64,000 nt of DNA from Oscillospiraceae bacterium (GTDB taxonomy: Bacteria > Bacillota > Clostridia > Oscillospirales > Acutalibacteraceae). The DNA is taken from positions 1-64,000 of the forward strand of contig SVQC01000004.1 in the NCBI GenBank assembly GCA_015065585.1, read 5' to 3'. Position 1 is the first letter of the stretch. The number at the start of each line of letters is the position of its first letter. The notes under the pieces are model-generated. The model was not told where the DNA came from and did no database searches. It saw nothing but the letters and a program-made list of their open reading frames with translations. Shown piece by piece: positions 31,394 to 40,764 of the stretch. A program made the position numbers and the translations under genes.

Positions 31394-32125
31394 TTAATAC
31401 TTGTACTGATATTTGTAAGCGTAGCGGTAGCCACCGTATTTATATTTACGGTAAGAATATTTACGGGAATTTTTGGGGTCTACGCAGTTGATAACAGCAC
31501 CTAATATATTAATGTTAGCAAATTTACAAGCCGAAAGAGCATGATGAACGTCATCACGTCTTGTAGTACCCTCAAGTACCAATAAAACAAGACCATCGGT
31601 TTTTGGAGCAAGAGAAATAGCATCAGAAACTATATTGATAGGAGTAGAGTCAAAAATAATATAGTCGTAATATTCCTGTAAACTGCTTAGAAGCTCGGTA
31701 AGAGCAACAGATTCAATAAGTTCAATAGGATTAGAGGGAAGGGGACCTGAAGTTAAGACATCAAGGAATTTATTGGAATGTTGTATACATTCGTCAATAG
31801 AAGCAATGCCGGAGAGAACCGAGCAAAGACCTTTTGTGTTGACGAGCTTTAATTTTTTATGAATAGAAGGACGGCGTAGGTCAGCGTCGATAAGAAGAAC
31901 TTTTTTGCCAAGCTGTGAAAAAGCAACAGCCATATTAACAGCGGTTGTTGACTTGCCTTCTCCGGGAACCGAACTTGAAATTACAAAAGAACGGCAACCA
32001 TCTTGAGGCAGAGAGAAAGACAGATTGGTACGTATAGTCTTATATGCTTCGACAACGGCAAAGGGAACCTTCTTGCTATTTGTGGTATCTACAGGCTGTT
32101 GAACAGTTTTATTAGTATTTTCCAT
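31394..32125 (-). CDS. CpsD/CapB-type tyrosine-protein kinase (BY-kinase)
   Basis: A 243-residue cytosolic BY-kinase. Walker A SSVPGEGKSTTAVN (residues 51-64), Walker A' VLLIDADLRRP (76-86), Walker B DYIIFDSTPINIV. The C-terminal tail (about 222-243) is packed with tyrosines (KYSYRKYKYGGYRYAYKY), the autophosphorylation cluster. It is activated by the membrane partner encoded 2 nt upstream and is reset by the PHP phosphatase downstream. These modules regulate capsule or exopolysaccharide assembly. Confidence 0.95.
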   Translation of the reverse strand: MENTNKTVQQPVDTTNSKKVPFAVVEAYKTIRTNLSFSLPQDGCRSFVISSSVPGEGKSTTAVNMAVAFSQLGKKVLLIDADLRRPSIHKKLKLVNTKGLCSVLSGIASIDECIQHSNKFLDVLTSGPLPSNPIELIESVALTELLSSLQEYYDYIIFDSTPINIVSDAISLAPKTDGLVLLVLEGTTRRDDVHHALSACKFANINILGAVINCVDPKNSRKYSYRKYKYGGYRYAYKYQYKY

Positions 32126-32127
32126 AA

Positions 32128-32877
32128 TTACTGACCTCCTGCCGTAGTAGAAACATTACCGGACTTAGCTTTATAAGCATAAGTCGGGCTGTTATCAAAA
32201 TCGGGAACGGTTCCGAGAATCGGAATGTCAAAATAAGATACGAATTCTTCTTCACTCTTTATGGTCTGGTCCATAAACGAGATAAGTAAAATAATAGCAC
32301 AGGAAACGATAGCACCTATTAATGCAAAAATAAAGGTGGTATTAATAGTCTGGGGGAAAACTTTATTTGCAGTATCTGCTTCTTCGAGAATTTCAACCTT
32401 AACCGAGGGAAGAATAGCCTCAATACTTGAAGGAACAAGCTGTGTAAAGGCGTTAGCAAGAAGAATGGCTTCACTTTTGTCGGTGCTTCTGAAAGAAATA
32501 TTTATAAAAAGACTGTCTTCTTCTTTCTTTTCAACTGTAAATCCACTTTTAAGAGATTTATAATTATATTTATCGGAAGTAGCAACAGCAAGTTCCTTAT
32601 AAATTTTTTGTGACTTAAGTATATCTACACAGGTATTAACAAGGTAGATAGAAGCAGAAAGGTCGCCAGATTTGATGGTATCGTCACCACTTTCGGTAAT
32701 AACACCACCGTTGGTTATAAGTATGGAAGTAGTCGCTCTGTATACGGGTTTAACAATGAATTTGCAATAACTGAAAGCAATAGCAGCGCAAAGTACGGTA
32801 ACAATGATGATTAACCAAATGCGCTTAAGCAATGCTGCAAATATACCCGAAAGGGAAATCTCGTTCATTTTTCGCAC
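32128..32877 (-). CDS. Wzz-domain polysaccharide co-polymerase / BY-kinase modulator (CpsC/CapA-type)
   Basis: A 249-residue protein with two membrane helices, at about 17-36 (IWLIIIVTVLCAAIAFSYCKF) and about 180-203 (TFIFALIGAIVSCAIILLISF), around an extracytoplasmic Wzz-like domain. The C-terminal cytoplasmic tail has PILGTVPDF and ends after the second helix, the part that activates the kinase in Gram-positive systems. It is the first gene of the four-gene operon, from a TTGACT/TATAAT promoter. Confidence 0.93.
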   Translation of the reverse strand: MRKMNEISLSGIFAALLKRIWLIIIVTVLCAAIAFSYCKFIVKPVYRATTSILITNGGVITESGDDTIKSGDLSASIYLVNTCVDILKSQKIYKELAVATSDKYNYKSLKSGFTVEKKEEDSLFINISFRSTDKSEAILLANAFTQLVPSSIEAILPSVKVEILEEADTANKVFPQTINTTFIFALIGAIVSCAIILLISFMDQTIKSEEEFVSYFDIPILGTVPDFDNSPTYAYKAKSGNVSTTAGGQ

Positions 32878-32924
32878 TCCGTTTCAACAAATTGGCGGAA
32901 TAACCGCTTTTAACATACAAAAAC

Positions 32925-32953
32925 ATTATATAACAAAAATATTATTAAGTCAA
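32925..32953 (-). promoter_or_regulatory. Promoter of the cpsC-type operon
   Basis: On the minus strand TTGACT (32953-32948) and TATAAT (32930-32925), 17 nt apart. The -35 box lies within the last codons of rqcH. A small hairpin (GCGG/CCGC) lies in the leader. Confidence 0.8.
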
Positions 32954-34681
32954 GGAACTATTTAGATTTTTAGGTGGCGTTACAAAAAGAGTTTTTTCGT
33001 TTGTATAAATTACCATACCTGGCTTTGCGCCGCTTGGCTTTTTGACAAACTTTATCATAGTATAATCTACCGGAACACTTGAAGAAAGGGTGGCTTTCGA
33101 GTGAAAAGCCGCAATAGAGGCGGTGAATATCAGGGTTTCTTCATCAATCGGCTGTCCGTTTGTGATTAGTACTGTATGACTGCCGGGTATGTTTTTGGTG
33201 TGAAACCATATATCCTGTTTAGACGCTACCGAGAGTGTTAATAAATCGTTTTGTCGATTATTTTTGCCGACAAGAATTTTCATTCCGTTTTTAGAGGTAT
33301 ACTCTCTAAAGGTGTTATCCGGTTTAGCCTTTTTAACATTTCGGTTAATGTAAATAATACCGGTATCGGCAAGCTCCTGTCTTATTTCGTTAAGCTCGGC
33401 AATACTATCGGCTCTTGTTATGCTGTCAAGGACCGATTCGAAATATTCAAGGTCTAATCTATCTTTTTCTATGAGCGAAGTTAGCATTTTTTCGGCAGTA
33501 TAGCTTTTTTTATATTCTTTAAAATACTTATCCGCATTAGCGACGGGTGAAATTGACGGGTCTAGGGGAATGGTTATTAAGGCGCAGTTTTCGTCATAGT
33601 AATTTTCAGCTTCAAAATAGCTAAGCCCTGATTTTATACGGTAAAGATTAGCCTTAATAAGCTCTCCGTAAATACGGAATTTTTCTCTGTCGGAACACTT
33701 TTTAAGTTCTTCTTTTCTAAGCTCGGTTTTCCTTTTTGTACGGGAAATTAAAAGGGTAAGATGCTTATATAGGTCATGAGCGTTTTGCTTTATACGCAAA
33801 GTGTGTTCTCTTGAAGAATAAAAGGTGTCAAGAGCTTCGCTGAAAGAATTAAAAGTTTTAGAGGTATATTCCGGCTCGTACTGTTTTATGTTTGTGAAAC
33901 TAAAATCTTTTGGTGAAGTATCGCCTATAATAACGGGATTTGTTCTTTCTGTTATATCCTTTATTATGTTATTCAAAGCAATTTTTAACTCAGCTCTTTG
34001 TGTCTGTGTTAATTCTTCCGGCCTTTTTTCGATATCATTACAGCAATAAAAGGCAATCTCTCTTGCGGTAAGGGGAGAAAAGCCCTCAATAGCGTTGAGA
34101 ACAGCTTTCCAAAGAGGGAAATTGTTATTACTGCATATTTTTTGAAGTACGGTATCAAGACTTACGTTTAAGATGTTTAGCTTATCGGTAGCTTCTATGT
34201 CTTTATAGCGTGCGCCCGGTTGTATTAGACGAGAGGAAGTTTCAATATCACTTCTGTGGAGAGCATCGGTTATTATTCCGTTTTGGTTAAGGAGAATAAC
34301 ATTGGGTTTACTTCCGATAAATTCACAAACAAGGTTTAATAAAACTGTATCTCCCATTTCGTTTTTGCCTGAAAATACAAGGGTTATAACCCGTTCAAAG
34401 CCATTTTGAGTTATATCGATAAGCTTCGCCGAACTGAGATGTTTTCTGAGCAACATACAAAACATTGGCGGTGATGACGGATTTTCGGGCTTAGAGGATG
34501 TGAGATGAATTCGCGCTGCGCCCTGCTTTGCGCTTATAAGAAGACGAAAAGCGCCCTCTTTTGAACGCAACAAAAACACCAGCTCGTCTTTTGACGGCTG
34601 GTAGATTTTATCGATATGAGCTTCTTTAAGGCAAGACAGTTCGTCTTTTAATTTATAAAGATAAATTCCGTCTAATGGCAT
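32945..34681 (-). CDS. rqcH: Ribosome quality control protein RqcH (NFACT/FbpA-like family)
   Basis: A 578-residue NFACT-family protein. The N-terminal part starts MPLDGIYLYKLKDEL and has KQGAARIHLTSSKPENPSSPPMFCMLLRKHL. Long coiled helices lie at about 270-440 and include a conserved YFExxLDSI-like FESVLDSI. The C-terminal NFACT-R domain contains FREYTSKNGMKILVGKNNRQNDLLTLSVASKQDIWFHTKNIPGSHTVL. RqcH adds C-terminal alanine tails to stalled nascent chains on free 50S subunits; older names are Rqc2 and fibronectin-binding protein A. It ends a minus-strand operon with trmK, a DUF1858 gene and yhaM. Confidence 0.94.
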   Translation of the reverse strand: MPLDGIYLYKLKDELSCLKEAHIDKIYQPSKDELVFLLRSKEGAFRLLISAKQGAARIHLTSSKPENPSSPPMFCMLLRKHLSSAKLIDITQNGFERVITLVFSGKNEMGDTVLLNLVCEFIGSKPNVILLNQNGIITDALHRSDIETSSRLIQPGARYKDIEATDKLNILNVSLDTVLQKICSNNNFPLWKAVLNAIEGFSPLTAREIAFYCCNDIEKRPEELTQTQRAELKIALNNIIKDITERTNPVIIGDTSPKDFSFTNIKQYEPEYTSKTFNSFSEALDTFYSSREHTLRIKQNAHDLYKHLTLLISRTKRKTELRKEELKKCSDREKFRIYGELIKANLYRIKSGLSYFEAENYYDENCALITIPLDPSISPVANADKYFKEYKKSYTAEKMLTSLIEKDRLDLEYFESVLDSITRADSIAELNEIRQELADTGIIYINRNVKKAKPDNTFREYTSKNGMKILVGKNNRQNDLLTLSVASKQDIWFHTKNIPGSHTVLITNGQPIDEETLIFTASIAAFHSKATLSSSVPVDYTMIKFVKKPSGAKPGMVIYTNEKTLFVTPPKNLNSSLT

Positions 34682-34682
34682 C

Positions 34683-35357
34683 TTAAATCTCCAGTAAATT
34701 ATTTATGTAATTTTTTATTTCTACGTATTTAAAAACCGACTTCAAATTATCTGTTCTAGAAAGGTCGTTTATGCAGTCGTCTATCCGGCGAAGCTGTTTT
34801 TCAATATAAGCTCTGCCGTCAGAAGTTTTAGCATTAATTTTACCTGTATAATAATATCCATCATCAAAAGAAATAACCTTACCTGAGTAGAAAGCTTTAA
34901 TAACGGTATAGATTTTTCCGTTTTCAGAAAGGGGAACTTCAAGGGAAATTTCAAACCCGTTTTTGCATAAATATTTCCTAAGTACCTCGGCGCTGGTCAT
35001 GGGCTGAAGTAAAAGGGTGATGTCTGAGTTTTTAATCCAAGGGCAAGAACCGATAATTCCCGAAATCACATCTCCGCCCATACCGGCAATAATAACGGTA
35101 TCGACTTCGCCGGATTTTATAGGTTCAAGGCCGTTTCCAAGACGAGTTTCAATATCATTTACAGAGAATTTTTCTATATTTTCTCTTGCGTTTTCAAGAG
35201 GTCTTTCCTTGATGTCACAAGCTATTATTTTACTGCATTTTCCACTTAGAGATAAAGCAATAGGAAGATAAGCGTGGTCAGTGCCTATATCGGCAACCTT
35301 TGCTGATACAGGCACTAGCTGAAAAATCGCTTCAAGTCTTTTACTTAACTTGTGCAT
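34683..35357 (-). CDS. trmK: tRNA (adenine(22)-N1)-methyltransferase TrmK
   Basis: A 224-residue class I SAM-dependent methyltransferase: RLEAIFQLVPVSAKVADIGTDHAYLPIAL (SAM-binding DIGTDHA), ACDIKERPLENA, ETRLGNGLEPI, VIIAGMGGDVISGII and LLLQPM. It matches TrmK (YqfN), which methylates A22 of tRNAs. One base separates it from rqcH, and it overlaps the DUF1858 gene at 35357, so the genes are coupled. Confidence 0.94.
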   Translation of the reverse strand: MHKLSKRLEAIFQLVPVSAKVADIGTDHAYLPIALSLSGKCSKIIACDIKERPLENARENIEKFSVNDIETRLGNGLEPIKSGEVDTVIIAGMGGDVISGIIGSCPWIKNSDITLLLQPMTSAEVLRKYLCKNGFEISLEVPLSENGKIYTVIKAFYSGKVISFDDGYYYTGKINAKTSDGRAYIEKQLRRIDDCINDLSRTDNLKSVFKYVEIKNYINNLLEI

Positions 35358-35557
35358 TATTTATCTGCAAAATAATCGTTAAGCTTTTTAACGAGAGCAT
35401 CGCAATCGGTGTTGTGAACGGCGCAAGCCTGTTCGATAGATTCACCTCTGGAAGCGGGACAACCAAGACAGTGCATACCTATTTCAAAGAAAAACTCAGC
35501 ACAGCCGGTATCAATATCAAGTACATCGCCGATAAGCATATCTTTTGTAATTTTCAT
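35357..35557 (-). CDS. DUF1858 domain protein
   Basis: A 66-residue protein that is almost entirely a DUF1858 domain: ITKDMLIGDVLDIDTGCAEFFFEIGMHCLGCPASRGESIEQACAVHNTDCDALVKKLNDYF. The CLGCP motif could take part in metal or Fe-S binding or redox chemistry. The family occurs with hybrid-cluster and nitrogen-metabolism proteins in anaerobes; its function is not established. It lies between trmK and yhaM. Confidence 0.9.
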   Translation of the reverse strand: MKITKDMLIGDVLDIDTGCAEFFFEIGMHCLGCPASRGESIEQACAVHNTDCDALVKKLNDYFADK

Positions 35558-35583
35558 GATTTTTTATCTCCTTTTTATTATTG

Positions 35584-36555
35584 TTAGAATAAAATTGTTG
35601 GTTTATTCAAATCGCTTTTTCCGTGATTATAAAGCTTACGGTTATCCATAGACCAAAGTCTTCCGGTAAACTCGCCTGCATCCACACCTTCAACAGCGTC
35701 CTTCATTTCGTAAATTCTGGCGTCAAGCATATCAAGCTCGCTTAAAATTTCTGCCTCAATAAACATAGGTCGCACAGCCGCGCCAAACTCAGGGTCGCCG
35801 TGGTGAGAAAGAAGCATATGTTCAATAAGATTAGAGGTTTCCTCGGAAACGCCAACCTTTTCGGCGGTTCTTCTTACAATTATAGCGCCTTCGGCGAGAT
35901 GACCGATAAGATTACCCTTAACGCTATAACCGGTTGCAATACCGCTATCAGCGACTTGGAACTCACCAATTTTTGCAATATCGTGAAGCATAGCGCCGGC
36001 AATAAGAAGTTCCTTGTTTATAAAGGTGTAAATATTGCTTATATTCTGACAAAGTCTAACTATAGACAAGGTGTGGAGTAGAAGTCCACCTCGTATAGCG
36101 TGATGAAGCTTGAAAGCGGCAGGCCAGTAAAGCAGAGCAAGACGGTGTTCGTTTAATATTGTTGTAACGAGCAGGGAAAGCTCTTTATCTTCAAAGGAAG
36201 AAGCGATATCAAAGAGCGCGTCATACATAGCGGAACTGTCGTAACCAGCAGATTTTACAAAATCTTCAATTTTAACGCCGTCTTCATCGTTAATCGGACG
36301 GATACGCTCAATTCTTAATTGGTCGACTCCGTTATATACCGAAATAGTACCGCGGATTTTAACCAAAGAATTAGCCTCATAAACACCGTGAAGATTTTCG
36401 TTATAGTTCCAGAGCTTAGCGTTAATTTCACCATGACTGTCGGCAAGGGTTAAATCAAGATAGGTATCACCCTTGGAGGAGGTTTTTTTATCAACGCTTT
36501 TAACAAGGCAAAAGCCTTCAACAAGACCTTTTGAGTCAATAGATTTAAAGTTCAT
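35584..36555 (-). CDS. yhaM: 3'-5' exoribonuclease YhaM family protein
   Basis: A 323-residue protein with an OB-fold nucleic-acid-binding N-terminal domain (about 1-95: LVKSVDKKTSSKGDTYLDLTLADSHGEINAKLWNY) and an HD domain (about 150-300). The HD metal-binding residues are in HHAIRGGLLLHTLSI, AGAMLHDIAKIGEF and HMLLSHHG. YhaM removes short 3' ends from RNA and, in some species, acts on DNA. The start has GAAAGG upstream. It is the first gene of the yhaM-DUF1858-trmK-rqcH run. Confidence 0.93.
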   Translation of the reverse strand: MNFKSIDSKGLVEGFCLVKSVDKKTSSKGDTYLDLTLADSHGEINAKLWNYNENLHGVYEANSLVKIRGTISVYNGVDQLRIERIRPINDEDGVKIEDFVKSAGYDSSAMYDALFDIASSFEDKELSLLVTTILNEHRLALLYWPAAFKLHHAIRGGLLLHTLSIVRLCQNISNIYTFINKELLIAGAMLHDIAKIGEFQVADSGIATGYSVKGNLIGHLAEGAIIVRRTAEKVGVSEETSNLIEHMLLSHHGDPEFGAAVRPMFIEAEILSELDMLDARIYEMKDAVEGVDAGEFTGRLWSMDNRKLYNHGKSDLNKPTILF

Positions 36556-36624
36556 AAAGTTGATTACCTTTCAAAGATATCTTACTCTAAGTATTATACA
36601 ACAATAGTTATTTATGTGCAATAC

Positions 36625-36656
36625 TAAAATAAAAAGAGCCGTAAAGGCCCTTTTTA
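36625..36656 (-). terminator. Terminator after ireB
   Basis: AAAAAGGGCC pairs with GGCTCTTTTT around a 5-nt loop, with the T-run in the 3' arm on the minus strand. Confidence 0.82.
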
Positions 36657-36902
36657 TTAATCGGCTAAATAGTACTTCACAAGATTTTGAAGCAAGGTGT
36701 CGCGGTCAACCCGTCTGATAAGATTACGGGCATTATTGTGAGTAGTAATATATGTGGGGTCTTCGGACAAAATGTAACCTACTATCTGATTGATAGGATT
36801 ATAACCCTTTTCTTTTAGCGCTTCGTAAACCTGCAAAATTATTTTGCGGATTTCGAGTTCTTCGTCATTTATTAAAGAAAATTCCATGGTTTTATCAATC
36901 AT
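36657..36902 (-). CDS. IreB family regulatory phosphoprotein
   Basis: An 81-residue protein of the IreB/UPF0297 (YrzL) family: [75 protein letters not shown]. In Enterococcus IreB is phosphorylated by the IreK Ser/Thr kinase at threonines near the N terminus and modulates cephalosporin resistance. ATG 36902 has AGAGGTG upstream; the frame open to 36950 lacks support. In many Firmicutes it precedes alaS-yqgF; here it stands alone between yhaM and pheT. Confidence 0.95.
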   Translation of the reverse strand: MIDKTMEFSLINDEELEIRKIILQVYEALKEKGYNPINQIVGYILSEDPTYITTHNNARNLIRRVDRDTLLQNLVKYYLAD

Positions 36903-36967
36903 ACTTAACACCTCTTTTAATATATTACAACACTTTTTCAAAAAGTACAAGTAAATTTTTTGTTAAC

Positions 36968-39358
36968 TTACATTCTGAGTGTTGCGCCCATAGCTTCAAG
37001 CTTTTTAATTATTTTCTTGCTTACGCTGTCAATCTGCTCATCGGTAAGGGTAGCCTCTTTGCTTCTCAGAGTTACGCTGAAGGCAACACTCTTTTTGCCT
37101 TCGGGAATCTGATTGCCCTCATAAACGTCAAAGAGGGTAACGTTTTCACAAAGCTTGCCGGCTGCAATGCACATAGCCTCTTCTAAATCGCCGACAGGAA
37201 TTTCTTTATCACAGAGAAGCGCAAAGTCTCGGTTAACAGCAGGGAATTTGGGCAGGGGTTGATATATAGTTTTTTCGGGAGTTGTGGCAAAAAGCTTATC
37301 AATATAGATTTCTGCAACATAAGCTTTTGTGCCAATGCTGTATTTATCAAGTACGTCGGGATGAACTTCACCTAATATAGCAACACAGTCTTCACCAAAT
37401 TTAGCTTCAGCCTGTCTTCCTGGGTGGAGGAAGGGCTTATCACTCTTAGAGAATTTACCCTTAACTTTAAAGAGGTCAAAAACCTCCTCGACAACGCCTT
37501 TGAGGGTGAAGAAATCTTCCGCGGTACCGTACATACCAATACTCATAGTCGGTATTTCTTTCGGTGCATCTTTAAGAGGGAGTGATTCGGGAATAAAGCG
37601 TTTGCTTATTTCAAAGAAACGAACCTCAGGTATTTTGCGGTTAAAGTTAGTTGAAAGAACACTTAGCATACTGGTAATAAGCTGAGTTCTTAAGGTTGAA
37701 TATTCATCTCCAAGGGGATTAAGAAGCTTTACAGACTGGCGCAAGGCATCATCTTCGCTGAGAAGCAGAGTATCAAGAGCTTTTGAGGAAATAAAGGAAT
37801 AGGTAGCGATTTCGTTCATACCAAGGGAAATCATAGCTGATTTAACAAGGTCTGATTTAATGCGCTCGTCATTTTTTCTGCCTCGTCTAACACTTCCGGT
37901 CATAGGAGTGCTCTTAATATGGTCATAGCCGTATATACGCATGATTTCTTCTGCAAGGTCGGCTCTGCCCTCAATATCGTCACGGATAGAAGGAACGCTT
38001 ACGGTAAGCATATTACCGTCAAGGGTGGTATCAAGACCGAGAGCGTTAAGAATTCTAACCATTTCAGATTCTTCTATAGAAAGACCCAAAAGGGCGTTTA
38101 TAGAATCGGTAGTACAATTTAATATACGATTTTTGGGCAATGAAAGATTTTTATCAATAACACCGTCAATAACGTCGCCGGCATCAAGGACATTAATAAG
38201 ATTAAGGGCGCGGTCCATAGCAAAAGAGGTATTATTGATATCAATACCTTTTTCGAATCTGCCGGAGGATTCGGTGCGGATACCGAGAGCTCTGCCTGTA
38301 CGGCGGATATTATCTCTCTTGAATTTTGCAGACTCAAGGAAAAGGTCGGTGGTGCTGTCGGTAATTTCACTTTCAAGACCACCCATTATACCTGCAAGGC
38401 AGGAGGGCTTTTCTCCGTCAGCAATAACCAGCATTTCTTCATTCAGCTCGTATTTTTTTTCGTCAAGAGTCTGAATGAATTCGCCCTTTTTGGCTTTGCG
38501 GACGATAATATGCTTATCGGCAAGGTCGTTATAGTTGAAGGCGTGCATAGGCTGACCGGTTTCAAGCATAACGAAATTTGTTATATCAACGATATTGTTA
38601 ATAGGACGCATACCGCAGGTTTTAAGCACCTGCTTCATCCAGTCAGGAGATTCTTTGATGCGAAGGTTTTTAACTACTCTGCCGACATATCTGGGGCAAA
38701 GCTCAAAATCCTCAACGTCGATTTTAATATGTTCGTTTATGTCGCCACCAACGGTTTTATAACTGCTGTCGGGCATTTTAAATGGAACGCCGAGAACAAC
38801 GCTTACTTCTTTGGCAACACCGATAATGCAGTTACAGTCAGGACGGTTAGCAGTGATTTTAAAATCAATAACGTAATCGTTAAGTCCGAGTATATCGCGC
38901 ATATCGGTACCAGGAGCATATTCGTCCTTTAAAATAAGGATACCGTTAACCGAAGCACCGGGGTAATCAGCATCAGTAAGCTCAAGTTCTCCGCCGGAGC
39001 AAAGCATACCGTTAGAGGCAACACCGCGAAGTTTACCCTTTGTAATGTGAATTCCTCCGGGAAGATGGCTGTCATGAAGCGCTGCAGGAACAAGAGCGCC
39101 TTCAAAAACGTTCTGTGCGCCTGTAACTATCTGAACGGGTTCGCTTTCACCAATATCCATCTGACAGATAAGGAGATGGTCACTGTTTTCGTGGGGAGCA
39201 ATAGAGAGAATTCTTGCTGCAACAACGTTGTCCATTTTATCTCTTAAATTTTCGATAGATTCTACTTCGAAACCTGCCATAACCATTTTGTCACAGAGTT
39301 CTTCTACCGAAACGTTTATATCAACGTAATATCTTAGTGTGTTAAGTGCAATTTTCAT
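36968..39358 (-). CDS. pheT: Phenylalanine--tRNA ligase subunit beta
   Basis: A 796-residue protein of full length: an N-terminal EMAP-like tRNA-binding domain (about 40-150, VVAARILSIAPHENSDHLLICQMDIG), B3/B4 editing domains, B5 (about 405-475), the catalytic-like core and a C-terminal FDX-ACB domain (PKFPAVNRDFALLCDKEIPVGDLEEAM... FDVYEGNQIPEGKKSVAFSVTLRS). With PheS it forms the alpha2beta2 enzyme and it proofreads Tyr-tRNA-Phe. It is 17 nt after pheS in the T-box controlled operon. Confidence 0.98.
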   Translation of the reverse strand: MKIALNTLRYYVDINVSVEELCDKMVMAGFEVESIENLRDKMDNVVAARILSIAPHENSDHLLICQMDIGESEPVQIVTGAQNVFEGALVPAALHDSHLPGGIHITKGKLRGVASNGMLCSGGELELTDADYPGASVNGILILKDEYAPGTDMRDILGLNDYVIDFKITANRPDCNCIIGVAKEVSVVLGVPFKMPDSSYKTVGGDINEHIKIDVEDFELCPRYVGRVVKNLRIKESPDWMKQVLKTCGMRPINNIVDITNFVMLETGQPMHAFNYNDLADKHIIVRKAKKGEFIQTLDEKKYELNEEMLVIADGEKPSCLAGIMGGLESEITDSTTDLFLESAKFKRDNIRRTGRALGIRTESSGRFEKGIDINNTSFAMDRALNLINVLDAGDVIDGVIDKNLSLPKNRILNCTTDSINALLGLSIEESEMVRILNALGLDTTLDGNMLTVSVPSIRDDIEGRADLAEEIMRIYGYDHIKSTPMTGSVRRGRKNDERIKSDLVKSAMISLGMNEIATYSFISSKALDTLLLSEDDALRQSVKLLNPLGDEYSTLRTQLITSMLSVLSTNFNRKIPEVRFFEISKRFIPESLPLKDAPKEIPTMSIGMYGTAEDFFTLKGVVEEVFDLFKVKGKFSKSDKPFLHPGRQAEAKFGEDCVAILGEVHPDVLDKYSIGTKAYVAEIYIDKLFATTPEKTIYQPLPKFPAVNRDFALLCDKEIPVGDLEEAMCIAAGKLCENVTLFDVYEGNQIPEGKKSVAFSVTLRSKEATLTDEQIDSVSKKIIKKLEAMGATLRM

Positions 39359-39375
39359 TTTTACTACTCCTTTCC

Positions 39376-40395
39376 TTAAAACTGGTCAAGAAAACGCTTG
39401 TCGTTTTCGAAAAGTAGGCGTATATCGCTTATCTTATAACGGGTGGTGGTAAGACGGTCGAGACCGATACCAAAGGCAAAGCCGGTATATTCTTCGGGGT
39501 CAATACCGCAATTTCTCAGTACGTTGGGATGCACCATACCTGCACCGAGAATTTCTATCCAACCGGCGCCCTTACATACGCGGCAGCCTTTACCTCCGCA
39601 TTCTGAACAGGTAACGTCAACCTCAACGCTGGGCTCGGTAAAGGGGAAGAAGGATGGGCGGAATTTAACCTTTGTTTCAGGACCGTAAATTTCGTGAGCA
39701 AACTGCTCAAGAACACCCTTAAGGTCGCACATAGTAATTCCCTTGTCTACAACAAGACCTTCAATCTGATGGAAAACGGGAGAATGGGTAGCGTCAACCT
39801 CATCTGCACGGAAAACTCTGCCGGGACAAACCATACGGATAGGGGGCTGAGTTTTTTCCATAGTACGAGCCTGAGCCGCGGAAGTCTGGGTACGGAGTAA
39901 AAGAGAATCGGTAATATAAAAGGTATCCTGCATATCTCTTGCGGGATGGTCGGCAGGAACGTTTAACTGTTCAAAGCAGTAGTGGTCGGTTTCGACTTCA
40001 GGACCGTCAACAACGTCAAAGCCCATAGACTGAAAAATATCAAGCATATCGTCAAGAACCTTATTAAGAGGATGAAGACTACCGATTTTTCTCTTTTTAG
40101 AGGGCATCGTAACGTCGATTTCTTCTTCCTTTAATTTTGCATTTTGTTCCTCTTTTTCAATATAAGAAACCTTTTCGGTTATTGCACAGTCGATAGCAGA
40201 GCGAACTTCATTTGCCATTTGACCTACAATGGGGCGTTCCTCAGCCGAAAGGCTTCCCATAGATTTTAAAATAGCAGTGATTTCGCCTTTTTTGCCGAGA
40301 TATTTGATACGGATTTCCTCAATATCATTTCGGCTCTTACTGTTTTCAACGGCAGAAAGAGCTTCAGCCTTTAAAGTAGATAGCTTTTCTTTCAT
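39376..40395 (-). CDS. pheS: Phenylalanine--tRNA ligase subunit alpha
   Basis: A 339-residue class II synthetase subunit: N-terminal coiled-coil (residues 1-85), [53 protein letters not shown] (motif 1 region), motif 2 [27 protein letters not shown], and motif 3 [21 protein letters not shown] 40395 is chosen because TGGAGG lies just upstream; the open frame upstream to 40497 crosses the T-box leader and is not coding. A zinc-finger-like [16 protein letters not shown] insert is present. Confidence 0.98.
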   Translation of the reverse strand: MKEKLSTLKAEALSAVENSKSRNDIEEIRIKYLGKKGEITAILKSMGSLSAEERPIVGQMANEVRSAIDCAITEKVSYIEKEEQNAKLKEEEIDVTMPSKKRKIGSLHPLNKVLDDMLDIFQSMGFDVVDGPEVETDHYCFEQLNVPADHPARDMQDTFYITDSLLLRTQTSAAQARTMEKTQPPIRMVCPGRVFRADEVDATHSPVFHQIEGLVVDKGITMCDLKGVLEQFAHEIYGPETKVKFRPSFFPFTEPSVEVDVTCSECGGKGCRVCKGAGWIEILGAGMVHPNVLRNCGIDPEEYTGFAFGIGLDRLTTTRYKISDIRLLFENDKRFLDQF

Positions 40396-40407
40396 TTTAT
40401 ATCCTCC

Positions 40408-40660
40408 AAAAATAAAAATAGTCCCCGTCCCACACAATAGGGACGAAGACGAGAATTCTCCGCGGTACCACCCACATTTTTGCATCAGAGCAAACACTCT
40501 TTGGAAATATAACGTTTTCCTCTCCGTCAGCGCTTACTTTAAATTCGGCACTGCCGCTCAAAAGGGAACTTCAGTAAAAGGACGGTTTGCATTTTTCAGC
40601 CGGGAATGCAATCTCTGTAAAGGTCGTATTTTACTTACTTTCCTTCGTCATAGCGTTTAA
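40408..40660 (-). promoter_or_regulatory. T-box riboswitch (tRNA-Phe) controlling pheST
   Basis: Read on the minus strand, the leader shows the AG-box-like GGAAAGTAAG, then a stem I with TTC (Phe codon) in the expected specifier position (GAAGTTCCC). The highly conserved T-box GGGTGGTACCGCGG (about 40473-40460 in plus coordinates) follows, and then a terminator stem CGTCCC/GGGACG with a T-rich tail before the pheS ribosome binding site. When tRNA-Phe is uncharged, its CCA end pairs with the T-box and prevents termination. Confidence 0.93.
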
Positions 40661-40670
40661 ACTATATAAG

Positions 40671-40699
40671 AATATACCACAAAAATAAATCAAAATCAA
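40671..40699 (-). promoter_or_regulatory. Promoter of the T-box-pheST operon
   Basis: On the minus strand TTGATT (40699-40694) and TATATT (40676-40671), 17 nt apart, just upstream of the T-box. Confidence 0.75.
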
Positions 40700-40716
40700 C
40701 CTTTTTATTAAAAAAA

Positions 40717-40745
40717 TTGAAAAACTAAGGCTTTTGTGATATACT
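40717..40745 (+). promoter_or_regulatory. Promoter for the UPF0340 gene
   Basis: TTGAAA (40717-40722) and TATACT (40740-40745), 17 nt apart, about 20 nt before the start codon. It is divergent from the pheST promoter. Confidence 0.7.
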
Positions 40746-40764
40746 AGGCTTCGGAGATGATTTG

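Noticed and set aside
40396-40497. N-terminal extension of PheS
   Set aside because: This frame runs through the T-box and its terminator; pheS begins at ATG 40395.
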